Shown here: piece after piece, positions 35,633 through 45,188 of the stretch
Layout of the letters: every line of letters starts with the position of its first letter
Numbering within the stretch: the stretch's first letter is position 1
NCBI RefSeq assembly: GCF_020622345.1
Contig: NZ_JACNMO010000015.1
Span: 1 to 64,000 of the forward strand
Length of the DNA: 64,000 bases
Direction: 5' to 3'
DNA from: Roseobacter weihaiensis
Lineage (GTDB): Bacteria > Pseudomonadota > Alphaproteobacteria > Rhodobacterales > Rhodobacteraceae
The notes under the pieces: generated by a model
Databases searched by the model: none
Seen by the model: the letters and a program-made list of their open reading frames with translations, nothing else
What the model was told of the DNA's origin: nothing
Position numbers and translations under genes: made by a program

Positions 35633-36634
35633 TTAAGATTTAGGTGTCGTAAACATTCCGCCAAGGCTGCGTTTGATAATATCGCGCACCTTTGGGCGCT
35701 TCTCCGCGCCAAAGGGCATCGGGCGGCACACCTCCATGGCCGCGACCCCCACCCGCGCGGTCAAAGCCCCGTTCACCAGCCCTTCGCCAAAGCGCCGCGA
35801 CACCTTGCCGAGGATAGACCCGCCCAGGATGGGCTCCAGCAGGTCGTCGCCGACGGCGACCGCCCCTGTCGCCACCATATGACTGAAGACCGCGCGCGTC
35901 AGCCGCCAGCTGCCCAGGGTGCCGGAGCGGCCACCGTAAACTTCGGCGATCCGGCGGATCATGCGGATGTTGGCGGTCAGGGCGGCGGCCACATCGGCCA
36001 GGGCCAACGGCACGAGGGCTGTCACCGCGGCCACCTGCCGGGCAGCGGCCTCGACCTCGCGCGCGGCGAGTTGATCCAACGGGGCCATGAGTTCGGCTTC
36101 GGTCAGCGCCAGCAATCCTGCGGCGTCAAGTTGATCCTTGCCGAGCTCGGCCAACCGCTCGCGGCTCCAGCGGGTCTCTTCCCGGCTGCGGTAGAGGCTC
36201 TCCAGGCGGGCCATCAGCGCGCGTGCCGCGGTCAGGTCATTCTCGGCCAGAGCCACATCTGCAGCCCGCCGCAGCCCGTCAATCCGCGACAAGCGGCCCA
36301 GGGCGGCCACTTCGCGCAGGCAGATGATGGCAAGCACGGTCATGAAGGCCGCAAAGAGCCCCGCAATCCCCCAGCCCAAGAGCGGCATCCGCGCAACGAG
36401 ACCGGTGACAAAATCCCAGGCCGCCACCGCGACAACCGCGCCCAGCAACCCCGCTCCCAGGCCCAAAAGCCAGCGCCCCAGTCTGGAGGGTCTGCGCGCC
36501 GCGAGCTGTGCTGCGCTCTGCATCGCCTGCCCCTCCGGCATCAGCGGGGCGGTCTCGGGGACCGGCGGGGCCTCTGCCACCGAAGCGGCAGGCCGGTCTG
36601 CGTCAATCTCGATCAGGACCGGACCTTTGGCCAT
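35633..36634 (-). CDS. DUF697/TIGR01620-type inner-membrane protein (YcjF-like)
   Basis: 333 residues from the ATG at 36634. A proline-rich start, two membrane helices (about 51-73 and 82-104, LGLGAGLLGAVVAVAAWDF and LLGWGIAGLFAAFMTVLAII), a helical cytosolic middle and the C-terminal DUF697 region (TRAVFSHMVATGAVAVGDDL, GALTARVGVAAMEVCRPMPF). YcjF-like proteins are almost always paired with the YcjX GTPase-like protein, found here two genes upstream. The start overlaps the GNAT stop by 1 nt (TGATG). Confidence 0.85.
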   Translation of the reverse strand: MAKGPVLIEIDADRPAASVAEAPPVPETAPLMPEGQAMQSAAQLAARRPSRLGRWLLGLGAGLLGAVVAVAAWDFVTGLVARMPLLGWGIAGLFAAFMTVLAIICLREVAALGRLSRIDGLRRAADVALAENDLTAARALMARLESLYRSREETRWSRERLAELGKDQLDAAGLLALTEAELMAPLDQLAAREVEAAARQVAAVTALVPLALADVAAALTANIRMIRRIAEVYGGRSGTLGSWRLTRAVFSHMVATGAVAVGDDLLEPILGGSILGKVSRRFGEGLVNGALTARVGVAAMEVCRPMPFGAEKRPKVRDIIKRSLGGMFTTPKS

Positions 36635-37095
36635 CAGCCCTTGCCCTTGCGTTTGCCCTTTGTCCACTCAAACCGGATGTCGGGCAATCCGGCGTCGTTC
36701 CCGCTGCCATCGGTGCGCTGTGTCTCGAGAAACCCGCGCTGCTGGTAGAAATGCGCCGCAACCCCGTTTGCCTCATAGCTCCACAGCATCAGCTTATCGC
36801 ACACCGCCTTGGCGTCCTCCAAAAGGGCCGTGCCCACCCCTTTGTCCTGTGCTTCGGGCAGCACGTAGAGGGCGTGTATCTCTGTTTCATGCCGGGCCAG
36901 AAAGCCCACGACCTTGCCATCGACCTTGGCCACCCGCACCCAGCCTGCATCGATCATATCGCCCGCATACATGATCTCTTCAGCGGCGGAGTGGACGCGG
37001 GGCAACCAGGGCATCGCATCATTTGAGACAGACAGGATATGGCCTATTGCCCCCGCATCAAGGGCGCGCGCGGATGAAATCGTGACGTCAATCAT
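36634..37095 (-). CDS. GNAT-family N-acetyltransferase
   Basis: 153 residues. The acetyl-CoA-binding segment HALYVLPEAQDKGVGTALLE shows the Q/R-x-x-G-x-G/A motif as QDKGVGTA. The substrate is unknown. It sits between the YcjX-like and DUF697 genes with an ATGA overlap upstream and TGATG downstream, which suggests it may modify a component of that membrane system. Confidence 0.85.
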   Translation of the reverse strand: MIDVTISSARALDAGAIGHILSVSNDAMPWLPRVHSAAEEIMYAGDMIDAGWVRVAKVDGKVVGFLARHETEIHALYVLPEAQDKGVGTALLEDAKAVCDKLMLWSYEANGVAAHFYQQRGFLETQRTDGSGNDAGLPDIRFEWTKGKRKGKG

Positions 37096-38507
37096 AGCCT
37101 ATCCCCTAAAAGGAATTGGGCCGCCTTATCAAGCCGGATATGGGGTGGGCCGTCTCCGGGGCGCAAACTGAGCACGGATGGTGCGAAATTCATCACACGG
37201 TAGTCGTCGTCCAGCCATTTCTCGGCACCGTCCCTGGCCGGGGTCAGCAGGCGCGCGGGATCCTGCGGCAGCTCTCCGGGGAAGAACGCCACCTGTTTGC
37301 CGGTCTCCAGCAGATGGCCGCGCACCACGTCGAGCGTTTGCCCCTTGTGGGTCACGGTGTCTTCGGTCGTGGCGCGCAGGGCGGCCAGCGACAGCGCCAG
37401 CGTTTGCGCCCCGGCAAACCGCGCCCGGTCGCGCGCCGCGCGCAGCAGCGCCTCCATGATCGCGGTAAGCTTGTCGTGTTGCTTGTGATGCAAATGGTCC
37501 GCCTTGGTGGCCGCAAAGAGGATTTTTTCCACCCGCTTGCCGGCAAAGAGCTGCGTCAGAAAGGCGTTTTGACCCGGACGAAAGGCCCCCAGGATATCCG
37601 CCATCGCGCCGCGCATGTCTTCGACCGCCTGCGGTCCCTTGTGGATCGCCCCCAAGGCATCCACCAGCACGACCTGACGGTCGATCCGCGCAAAGTGGTC
37701 GCGAAAGAAGGGACGGACCACGGCGCGTTTATAAGCCTCGTACCGCCGTTCCATCTCACGACGCAGCGACCCCCGCGCACCGCGGCCATCGCCGGGCAGG
37801 GGCGCGAAAGTCAGCGCCGGAGAGCCTTCCAGGTCACCGGGCAACAGGAAACGCCCCGGTGTACAGTCGTAATAGCCCGCGGCCCTTGCTGCGTTCAGAT
37901 AGCCGGTGAAGCCCGCCGCAAGCGCCTTGGCCTGAGGCTCGTCAAGCTTGGCGGTTCCATCCACCTGCCCGACCTGTGCCAGATACGCGGCAGCTTCCTG
38001 ACGTGCCTGCGCGCGCGCCAGCGTCTCAGCCACCCATTGCTCGTAGGGTTTGTCCAGCAGGGCAAGATCCAGCAGCCACTCTCCGGGATAATCGATGATA
38101 TCCACATGGATCGTGCGCGGCCCTTGCAGGCCCGCCAGCAGCCCCGCCCGCCGCACGCGGAGAGACAAACGCAACTCTGAGACCGCGCGCGTACTGTCCG
38201 GCCAGCGCGGCGTTGCGGAGGTCAGATCGCCCAGATGCGCCTCGTAATCGAACCGCGGCACGGTGTCGTCGGGCTGAGGTTGCAAAAATGCTGCCTCGAT
38301 CCGGCCCTCGGCCACCGCCACCAGATGCGGCATGCGGCCCCGGTCCAGCAGGTTGGCCACCAGCGACGTGATGAAAACCGTCTTGCCGGAGCGCGCAAGC
38401 CCGGTGACGCCGATGCGGATGACCGGCTCGAACAACGTCTCGTTGACGGTGTCTTGTATGGATTCGATCTGGCGCAGCACCGTATCGGCTAGTGTGGAAA
38501 TGACCAA
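37092..38507 (-). CDS. YcjX-family P-loop NTPase (DUF463)
   Basis: 471 residues if translation starts at TTG 38505-38507 ([16 protein letters not shown]), the most upstream position that avoids an unlikely basic/tryptophan-rich extension; AGGGA lies 10 nt before. Walker A GLARSGKT at 36-43, and a G-domain-like [20 protein letters not shown] and [17 protein letters not shown] further on, are typical of YcjX. This family is linked to the phage-shock and envelope-stress response in gamma-proteobacteria and is paired with a DUF697 protein. The gene is divergent from truA across 112 bp. Confidence 0.85.
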   Translation of the reverse strand: MVISTLADTVLRQIESIQDTVNETLFEPVIRIGVTGLARSGKTVFITSLVANLLDRGRMPHLVAVAEGRIEAAFLQPQPDDTVPRFDYEAHLGDLTSATPRWPDSTRAVSELRLSLRVRRAGLLAGLQGPRTIHVDIIDYPGEWLLDLALLDKPYEQWVAETLARAQARQEAAAYLAQVGQVDGTAKLDEPQAKALAAGFTGYLNAARAAGYYDCTPGRFLLPGDLEGSPALTFAPLPGDGRGARGSLRREMERRYEAYKRAVVRPFFRDHFARIDRQVVLVDALGAIHKGPQAVEDMRGAMADILGAFRPGQNAFLTQLFAGKRVEKILFAATKADHLHHKQHDKLTAIMEALLRAARDRARFAGAQTLALSLAALRATTEDTVTHKGQTLDVVRGHLLETGKQVAFFPGELPQDPARLLTPARDGAEKWLDDDYRVMNFAPSVLSLRPGDGPPHIRLDKAAQFLLGDRL

Positions 38508-38619
38508 AGCGTGTCTGTCCCTGAACGTCGCGTTGCCTCTACATAAACCCGCCCGGCCCTGCACGCCAGTGGCAGAAAGCCATTTGACGCCATCCCGCCA
38601 GTTGGCTAGGCCCGGCACC

Positions 38620-39390
38620 ATGCCCAGATACGCCCTCAAAGTGGAATACCACGGCGCGCCCTTTGCCGGGTGGCAGCGTCAGAAAGATCAGCCGACCGTT
38701 CAGGGTGCGATTGAAACGGCCCTGGGCCGGATCACACCGGGGCCGCATACGATTGCAGCCGCCGGGCGCACCGATGCGGGTGTGCATGCCACCGGTCAGG
38801 TCGCCCATTGTGACCTGCCTGACCCCTGGGATCCTTTCCGGCTGTCGGAGGCGCTGAATCATCATCTCAAACCGGCCCCGGTGGCCATTACCGCCTGCGC
38901 GGAAGTGGCCGAGGACTGGCACGCCCGTTTTTCGGCGCGCGAGCGGCAGTATCTCTTTCGCATTCTCTGCCGCCGGGCACCGGCAACGCATCAGAGCGGG
39001 CTGGTCTGGCAGGTCAAGACCCTGCTCGACGTGCCCACGATGCAGGAGGCGGCAAACCATCTGGTGGGGCAGCACGATTTCACCACCTTCCGCTCAACGA
39101 TCTGTCAGGCGGAAAGCCCGGTGAAAACCCTCAACCGGCTGGCGGTGCGGGCCGTTGAGACGCCGCACGGCCCTGAGGTGCATTTCGATGTGCGCGCGCG
39201 ATCCTTTCTGCACAATCAGGTCCGCAGTTTTGTCGGCACGCTGGAACGGGTGGGCGCGGGATCCTGGACCCCCGCCGATGTGGCGCAGGCCCTGGCGGCC
39301 AGGGACCGTGCGGCCTGCGGGCCGGTCTGCCCGCCACAAGGGCTCTACCTTGCACATGTTACCTATGAGGGACCTCCCTTTGGTACCTAG
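38620..39390 (+). CDS. truA: tRNA pseudouridine(38-40) synthase TruA
   Basis: 256 residues from the ATG at 38620 ([20 protein letters not shown]); the frame is open far upstream but those residues look random. Catalytic aspartate in [16 protein letters not shown] and the [15 protein letters not shown] block are intact. TruA makes pseudouridines at positions 38-40 of many tRNAs. It converges with the DUF3726 gene with a 4-nt overlap of the stop ends, so any terminator must lie inside coding DNA. Confidence 0.97.
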   Translation: MPRYALKVEYHGAPFAGWQRQKDQPTVQGAIETALGRITPGPHTIAAAGRTDAGVHATGQVAHCDLPDPWDPFRLSEALNHHLKPAPVAITACAEVAEDWHARFSARERQYLFRILCRRAPATHQSGLVWQVKTLLDVPTMQEAANHLVGQHDFTTFRSTICQAESPVKTLNRLAVRAVETPHGPEVHFDVRARSFLHNQVRSFVGTLERVGAGSWTPADVAQALAARDRAACGPVCPPQGLYLAHVTYEGPPFGT

Positions 39391-39887
39391 TCGTTGTCGG
39401 TCAGCCTCGCACCGGCCCCCACCCGCCGCGAGCTGTCACTGTCCGGCACATAGGTGCGGTCGGCCAGCTCTGTCATCTGCGCGATCAACCCATCGCAGCC
39501 CGTGATCCGGCGCGGCACGCCATGGGGGCGGGGCGTTGCCAGATCGACGCGCAATCGCAAGCCGTCCGTCCCCGTCGCCTGCAAGCTGGCCTGAAACGGC
39601 AGGGCTTCCACGAAACTGACAAGCAGCGCGTCCTGCTCCAGGCCTGGCAAGGCTGCGGGCAAGCCCTGCCCTGCGTCGCTCAGCGCCTGGTCCAGCACGA
39701 GGGGGTAAGCCAGAATGGGCCCCTCCGGCAATGCCTCCAGCGCCGCCGACAGCACTGCGACATCCCGCGCCGCTGTCAGATGCACGACGACAACCTGACC
39801 AAACCGCGCCGCTTGCGCAGGCGGCGCGCCCGCCCCGCGCGCCGCTTTACCGGCAAGTGTCATGATTTCAGTGGCAGACCAGCTCAT
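39387..39887 (-). CDS. DUF3726 family protein
   Basis: 166 residues from the ATG at 39887, which overlaps the preceding stop by 4 nt. The N-terminus [20 protein letters not shown] is the usual DUF3726 opening, where a helix leads into a KAARGAG segment. The rest is an alpha/beta domain rich in Ala, Leu and Pro ([33 protein letters not shown]). No catalytic motif is visible. It is the last gene of a coupled set with the 550-residue unknown and the M19-like protein, so it probably belongs to their pathway or complex. Confidence 0.75.
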   Translation of the reverse strand: MSWSATEIMTLAGKAARGAGAPPAQAARFGQVVVVHLTAARDVAVLSAALEALPEGPILAYPLVLDQALSDAGQGLPAALPGLEQDALLVSFVEALPFQASLQATGTDGLRLRVDLATPRPHGVPRRITGCDGLIAQMTELADRTYVPDSDSSRRVGAGARLTDND

Positions 39888-41536
39888 TGCCCGAAAACAG
39901 GCAACCACCAGTCATCCGCGCGATTGCCGAGTTCATCGTCCAGTGGCGCGCCCTGACACAGGGTGATGCGTGTCCAGCGATCTGACTTGGGATCGAACTT
40001 GCTGGCCCCGAAAAACGACAGCTTGCAGCGCAGCATATCGATGGGCAGGCAGGTTTCGGCAATCAGGTTGTCGCGGATTTCGCCGTAAGGATAGCGCGAG
40101 AGGCCCGCGACCCGCGTGGCGGCCATCATATGGTCAGGATGGCGGGCCAGAAACGCTGTGAGGGGCTCGGGGGCGTCCGGCAGATCGGCGTAAAGCGCCT
40201 TGATCCGGCGCCCGATATCCAGAGGGCTTTCCAGATCGGCCCCGGCCTCGTCAAAGCGGTTGCCAAGGCGCGGCTCCTGCTTGGCGGCACTCACGTACCA
40301 GAATTGGCGAGATGCCGCCCTGCTCTCATAGGCAGGGGAGAGCGCCCAAAGCGCGTGATGTTCTATCTCTTGTTTGAGGGTCTGCGTGTCCGGAAACGGC
40401 ACAACCTGCGGCCCAAACGGATCGGACATGGTGTCTGCAAGATCGTCCACAAGATCCCCAAAGGGCTCCAGAACCAGCGCACAGAGCAGCTCTTGCAGAT
40501 CGACGCTCTGGCGGGCGGACCCGTCAAAGAGCGCCGCGATGGCCCCGCCTTTTGCAAAAGCCTCGGCGCGAAAGAGGGGCGCGGCCGCCCGCCACGCCGC
40601 GCGCAGCCGGTCGATCCGTTTTTGATGGTCCGGGTCAGGCACCTGCCATTCTTCCAGATGCTGCGCCGCACGCGCCGCCAGCGCCGCGAGCCGCTCGGCC
40701 TGGGCCCTGTTGATTTGTCGTTGTCCGCGCACGCGGGCCAGTGCCGTTTCGCGCGCCATCATCCAGTTGTTCAGCAAAACCGGGTGGTTGACCAGAAAGG
40801 GCGCCATCCCCAGCCCGGTCGAGTTGCCAATGCCCAGATGCCGTTTGAGCGCGCGCGTCAGCGGCCTGCCCCCGACATGTTCCACCAGATCATGGGTAAA
40901 GTGACGGATCAGCCAGACCGTCAGCATCTCAGCCATGAAAGGCCCGCCAAGGCCGGGTCGATCCTTGAAAACAGCGCGATCCGCGATACCGAACTTGCCA
41001 TTGCCATAGACGGCTGTGGTACGCATCAGATACCCGGTCTGGCGCACGAGGTTCTCATCGGGCTGGTGACCTGCGCGCAGCCGTTCCACCACATGCGCGA
41101 AGAGCCGAACCGATTTGTTGGCCCGGCTGAGCACGAGGTCTTGCTCGGTAAACCGGGCGGCTTCCTGTTTGGGGGCGGTGGCACAAATCCGGGCCAGCGC
41201 CGCCGCATCGGGCACCCCGTCGTAAAGCACATAGGCGGTGTCCCAGGCAGTTGCGATGACGCGGTCGGTGCGCTGATCTGCGGGCAAATCCGTGGATACC
41301 GCGACCAACGCATAGTCATAGCCGCCAAAACGCAGCTGATAGACCGCGTGGCCAAACCCCGCTGCGTCGATCTGCCAGACCGTGCATTTGACCTCAACCT
41401 TGTCAGCCGCCAAGGCGCGCATCAGCGTGCGCAGAAACGACAGGCGCGTGGGAAACATCGCCCCCATCCGCGCCAACCGCATCACCGTGTCGGGCGTGCG
41501 CAGGGGCACCAAGGGGATATCCACACCGTCTTTCAT
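39884..41536 (-). CDS. Conserved 550-residue protein of unknown function
   Basis: 550 residues, soluble, with no signal peptide or membrane helix. Well-conserved-looking segments are MFPTRLSFLRTLMRALAADK at the start, TAVYGNGKFGIADRAVFKD and HVGGRPLTRALKRHLGIGNS in the middle, and WTRITLCQGAPLDDELGNR near the end; aromatic and His residues are frequent. I know no domain for it. It overlaps both neighbours by 4 nt (ATGA), the M19-like gene before and DUF3726 after, so the three proteins are made together and probably in fixed ratios. It could be an enzyme of a new fold or a scaffold. Confidence 0.75.
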   Translation of the reverse strand: MKDGVDIPLVPLRTPDTVMRLARMGAMFPTRLSFLRTLMRALAADKVEVKCTVWQIDAAGFGHAVYQLRFGGYDYALVAVSTDLPADQRTDRVIATAWDTAYVLYDGVPDAAALARICATAPKQEAARFTEQDLVLSRANKSVRLFAHVVERLRAGHQPDENLVRQTGYLMRTTAVYGNGKFGIADRAVFKDRPGLGGPFMAEMLTVWLIRHFTHDLVEHVGGRPLTRALKRHLGIGNSTGLGMAPFLVNHPVLLNNWMMARETALARVRGQRQINRAQAERLAALAARAAQHLEEWQVPDPDHQKRIDRLRAAWRAAAPLFRAEAFAKGGAIAALFDGSARQSVDLQELLCALVLEPFGDLVDDLADTMSDPFGPQVVPFPDTQTLKQEIEHHALWALSPAYESRAASRQFWYVSAAKQEPRLGNRFDEAGADLESPLDIGRRIKALYADLPDAPEPLTAFLARHPDHMMAATRVAGLSRYPYGEIRDNLIAETCLPIDMLRCKLSFFGASKFDPKSDRWTRITLCQGAPLDDELGNRADDWWLPVFGQ

Positions 41537-42513
41537 AGAGGCTCAAAGCCTTCCTCGAAGAACCGCAGCCAGTTGCCGCCCATGATCCCCTCCACCTCCG
41601 CCTGGGTCAATGATGTTTGCAAGAGGCCGTTCCGGATTCGCCCAAAATCGCGGTTGTCCTTGAACCAGTCGGGCATAGGCGGGAAGCCTGCGTTGCTGGC
41701 GGACCCCTCGCCGTAATCGATAACTTTGGACCAGCGCCCGACCCGCATCCATTCTACCACGCTGTCGGGCTGGTCCTGACAAAGATCGGTGCCGATACCC
41801 AGATGCGCGGCACCATACCGGCCCGCGGCCTCTTCGATCATGCTGCAAAAGCTCTCCAACGTGCAGGCGGAGCCATCTTGCAGGTGGTGCGGATAGACCG
41901 AAAAACCGAGCATGCCGCCCGACCCGGTCAACGCGCGGAAGACGGTGTCTGATTTGTTGCGCAGGGCCGCATGCCACCAATGCGGATTGGCATGGGTGAT
42001 TGCGATGGGTCGCGATGACTGGTCAATCGCCTCCAGGGTGGACCGCTCACCGGAATGGGACATGTCGACCACCAGGCCGACGCGGTTCATTTCCCGCACA
42101 ACCTGCCGCCCCATGCGGGTGAGGCCGGTGTCCTCCGCCTCATAACAGCCGGTCGCCAGAAGAGACTGGTTGTTGTAGGTCAACTGCATGAAGCGGATGC
42201 CAAGCTGGTGACAGATTTCCACCAACCCGATGTCATCCTCGATGGGGCTGGGGTTCTGAAAACCGAAAAAAATGGCGGTGCGGTTGGTGTCCTGCGCGCG
42301 GCGCACGTCCGCTGCCGAGGTTCCTTTGAAAATCAGATCCGGATGCGCCTCGAACCATCTGTTCCACTGTTCGAGATTGAGTACCATTTCGCGAAAGTTC
42401 TCGTGGTAGGCGATGGTCACATGTACCGCATCCACGCCCCCTGCCCGCATCTGCCTGAAAATCTCCTCGGAGAAATTCGCATATTGCAGGCTATCAATCC
42501 GGGGGGCTTTCAT
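41533..42513 (-). CDS. M19 (renal dipeptidase)-like protein with altered metal site
   Basis: 326 residues with the TIM-barrel layout of family M19. The second-half residues are kept: DMSHS (His153), THANPH (His174), RNKSD (185-189) and GIGTD (Asp243). The first-half ligands are not: the N-terminal HxD motif is replaced by RIDSLQY (5-11), and the bridging Glu of the usual EGG segment is Gln86 in FFGFQNPSP. There is also no export signal, although classic members are extracytoplasmic or processed. The protein may bind one metal, or none, and act on something other than dipeptides. It overlaps the 550-residue gene by 4 nt; upstream is a 234-bp AT-rich gap. Confidence 0.82.
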   Translation of the reverse strand: MKAPRIDSLQYANFSEEIFRQMRAGGVDAVHVTIAYHENFREMVLNLEQWNRWFEAHPDLIFKGTSAADVRRAQDTNRTAIFFGFQNPSPIEDDIGLVEICHQLGIRFMQLTYNNQSLLATGCYEAEDTGLTRMGRQVVREMNRVGLVVDMSHSGERSTLEAIDQSSRPIAITHANPHWWHAALRNKSDTVFRALTGSGGMLGFSVYPHHLQDGSACTLESFCSMIEEAAGRYGAAHLGIGTDLCQDQPDSVVEWMRVGRWSKVIDYGEGSASNAGFPPMPDWFKDNRDFGRIRNGLLQTSLTQAEVEGIMGGNWLRFFEEGFEPL

Positions 42514-42747
42514 CTCTGCATCCTGAAAGATTATCCCCGATGCCTCAATTGCAAAAGCGACAGAGCGCCTGTGAATTCGGAAAAGCTCAGGGCGTTTTGG
42601 CCCCGCTGACGGGTCAATTCATTCTTTTCTCCTACTTCAAGATATCACAAAACCGATATATTTGGAGAAAATATAGTGCTGAAAGAGACAAAAATATCAA
42701 TTAAGACACCTAACTTCGAAAACCAACCGATCCTTGCCCCTTCGGTA

Positions 42748-43977
42748 CTAGACTTTCTGCTGCGTGTGCTTGCGCAGCTCTGCGCGCGCCACCTGTCGGC
42801 GATGAACCGCGTCAGGCCCATCCGCCAGCCGGAGGGTCCGGACATGGGTCCAGGCCTGCGCCAGCGGAGTGTCCTGACTGATGCCCTGGGCACCATGCAT
42901 CTGCACCGCTTCGTCAATGACCTTGAGCGCCATCAGCGGTGCGACCACCTTGATCTTGGAAATCCAGGGGGCGGCAGCACGCGCGTCGCCCTGATCCATC
43001 ATCCAGGCCGCCTTGAGGCACAAGAGCCGCGCCTGCTCGATCTCCATCCGCGCCTCGGCGATAATATCGAAATTGGCCCCGAGCTGCGCCAGCGGCTTGC
43101 CAAAGGCCTCGCGGGCGAGCGCCCGCTTGCACATCAACGCCAACGCGGCCTCCGCCTGACCGATGGCGCGCATGCAATGGTGGATACGCCCCGGCCCCAG
43201 CCGCCCTTGGGCGATCTCAAAACCGCGCCCTTCCCCGAGCAGCAGGTTCTCTGCCGGCACGCGCACATCCGTAAAGCGGATATGCATGTGCCCGTGCGGC
43301 GCATCATCGCGGCCATAGACCTCCATCGGGCGCAACACCTCAATCCCCGGCGTCGCGGCATCCACGACAATCATCGACTGCCGGTTGTGTTTGGGCAGTC
43401 CCTCACCGCCGGTCTTCACCATCACGATATAGACCTTGCAGCGCGGATCACCTGCCCCGCTGGCCCACCATTTCTCACCGTTGAGCACATAGGCGTCGCC
43501 GTCGCGCAGGCAGGAAAGCCGCACATTGGTCGCATCGGAGGAAGCCACATCCGGCTCCGTCATCAGATAGGCCGAGCGGATCTCGCCCTCCAGAAGACGT
43601 GACAGCCATTTGGTTTTCATCTCGGGGGTGCCGTAGCGTTCGAACACTTCCATGTTGCCGGTGTCGGGGGCCGAGCAGTTGAACACTTCCGCGCCCAGGG
43701 GCGTCTTGCCCATCTCCTCTGCAAAATAGGCGTATTCGACCGTGCTGAGCCCAAAGCCCTTGTCGCTGTCTGTCAGCCAGAAGTTCCACAGGCCCGCAGC
43801 TTTTGCCCGGGCCTTTAACCCTTCGAGAATTTCCGCCTGCCGCGCGGTGTACTGCCAGCGATCCTCCTTGCCGATCTCGGCATGATAGGCGGCCTCCATC
43901 GGCACCACCTCGTCGCGGATCATCGCGACCACCTGGTCGAGCAGGGCGCGGTTTTCGGGGCGCATGCCCAAATTCAT
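42748..43977 (-). CDS. Acyl-CoA dehydrogenase, ACAD10/ACAD11-like
   Basis: 409 residues from the ATG at 43977. Starts at TTG 43983 (best-spaced from GGAGGA) or 43965 are also possible. An N-terminal helical domain, the FAD/beta domain with MTEPDVASSDATNVRLS and WWASGAG, and the C-terminal helical domain ending in QGISQDTPLAQAW and LRLADGPDAVHRR. This ending is characteristic of the ACAD10/ACAD11 branch, which acts with a kinase domain on 4-hydroxyacyl-CoA. The matching APH-like kinase is divergently encoded 106 bp away, so the two are likely expressed from one control region. No other beta-oxidation genes are nearby. Confidence 0.9.
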   Translation of the reverse strand: MNLGMRPENRALLDQVVAMIRDEVVPMEAAYHAEIGKEDRWQYTARQAEILEGLKARAKAAGLWNFWLTDSDKGFGLSTVEYAYFAEEMGKTPLGAEVFNCSAPDTGNMEVFERYGTPEMKTKWLSRLLEGEIRSAYLMTEPDVASSDATNVRLSCLRDGDAYVLNGEKWWASGAGDPRCKVYIVMVKTGGEGLPKHNRQSMIVVDAATPGIEVLRPMEVYGRDDAPHGHMHIRFTDVRVPAENLLLGEGRGFEIAQGRLGPGRIHHCMRAIGQAEAALALMCKRALAREAFGKPLAQLGANFDIIAEARMEIEQARLLCLKAAWMMDQGDARAAAPWISKIKVVAPLMALKVIDEAVQMHGAQGISQDTPLAQAWTHVRTLRLADGPDAVHRRQVARAELRKHTQQKV

Positions 43978-44083
43978 CTCCAAGGTCTGATCCTCCGCTG
44001 GTGTCAACTTGTGCTTTTCCCCGCCCCCCAGACTTGCTTAGATCCCCTGTGGATGTCCATAAGCCAATTGAGGAGGAAGCCGC

Positions 44084-45103
44084 ATGCACCGCTATGACCA
44101 CGCCACGCTCGAGGCATACCTCGCCCGGCATGTTCCCGGTTTCGGGACCCTGGACGCCATTGAAAAATTCTCGGACGGGCAATCGAACCCGACCTATAAA
44201 CTGCGCAGCGGACCCCGCACCTTTGTGCTGCGCGCCAAGCCCCCCGGTGCGCTGCTCAAATCCGCCCATGCGGTCGATCGGGAGTTTCGGGTGATGCAGG
44301 CACTGGCCCGCACCGATGTGCCGGTGCCGCAGGTGTACCATCTGAGCGCAGAGCAGAGCCCCATGGGCCCGCAGTTCATGGTGATGGAGATGGTCGCGGG
44401 CCGCATTTTCTGGGACCCCGCATTGCCGGAGCTGGGCAAAGAGGATCGCACTGCCGTCTATGACGCGATGAACGCAACCCTTGCCGCCCTGCATGACGTG
44501 GACCCGGCCCGCGTGGGGCTGGCCGACTTCGGCAGGCCGGGCAATTACTTTGAGCGGCAGGTCACGCGCTGGTCGGGACAATACCGTCAGGCCACCCGCG
44601 ATCCCTTGCCGGACGCAGAGTGGGTCATGGCCTGGCTGGCCGACAACATGGTTGCCGACGATCACGCGAGCAGCATCGTGCATGGCGATTACCGCATCGA
44701 CAACATGATCTTTGCCCCGGACGCGCCGGTGGTGCGCGCATTGCTGGATTGGGAGCTGTCGACCTTGGGCCACCCGCTGGCCGATCTGGCCTATCAGTGC
44801 ATGCACTGGCGATTACCCCACGCCGGGCACTTTCGGGGCCTGGGCGGGTTGGATCGGGGTGCATTGGGCCTGCCATCCGAAGAGACCTATGTGGCACAAT
44901 ACTGCGACCGGCGGGGCCTGAAGCCCCCTGACAACTGGGCGTTCTACGTGGTCTTTTCCTATTTCCGCCTGCTGGCCATTCTGCAAGGGGTCCGCCGCCG
45001 CGGGTTGGACGGCAATGCCTCGAACCCAAAGGACACGGACCGGCTGCGCGACGTCATCGCCCTGCTGGCGCGCGATGCCCGTTTATTGGCCCGGAACGCC
45101 TGA
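44084..45103 (+). CDS. APH-like phosphotransferase (ACAD10/11 kinase-domain type)
   Basis: 339 residues. Kinase fold with HGDYRIDN (200-207, the catalytic loop of aminoglycoside phosphotransferases) and DWELSTLGHPLADLAY (222-237, metal-binding Asp). The N-terminal lobe shows EKFSDGQSNPTYKL and FVLRAKPPGALLKSAHAVDR. The segment pattern is that of the kinase domain fused to acyl-CoA dehydrogenase in ACAD10 and ACAD11, where it phosphorylates the 4-hydroxyl of acyl-CoA before elimination. Here it is a separate gene next to the dehydrogenase. The ribosome binding site GAGGA lies 9 nt before the ATG, and the product is cytosolic. Confidence 0.88.
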   Translation: MHRYDHATLEAYLARHVPGFGTLDAIEKFSDGQSNPTYKLRSGPRTFVLRAKPPGALLKSAHAVDREFRVMQALARTDVPVPQVYHLSAEQSPMGPQFMVMEMVAGRIFWDPALPELGKEDRTAVYDAMNATLAALHDVDPARVGLADFGRPGNYFERQVTRWSGQYRQATRDPLPDAEWVMAWLADNMVADDHASSIVHGDYRIDNMIFAPDAPVVRALLDWELSTLGHPLADLAYQCMHWRLPHAGHFRGLGGLDRGALGLPSEETYVAQYCDRRGLKPPDNWAFYVVFSYFRLLAILQGVRRRGLDGNASNPKDTDRLRDVIALLARDARLLARNA

Positions 45104-45188
45104 TACACCGTCGCCCTGGCGCGACAATGCTTGACGCCGCCGCATGTCATGTGTTCCTGAAATGACAGGACAAAGACGGGGGACACTG

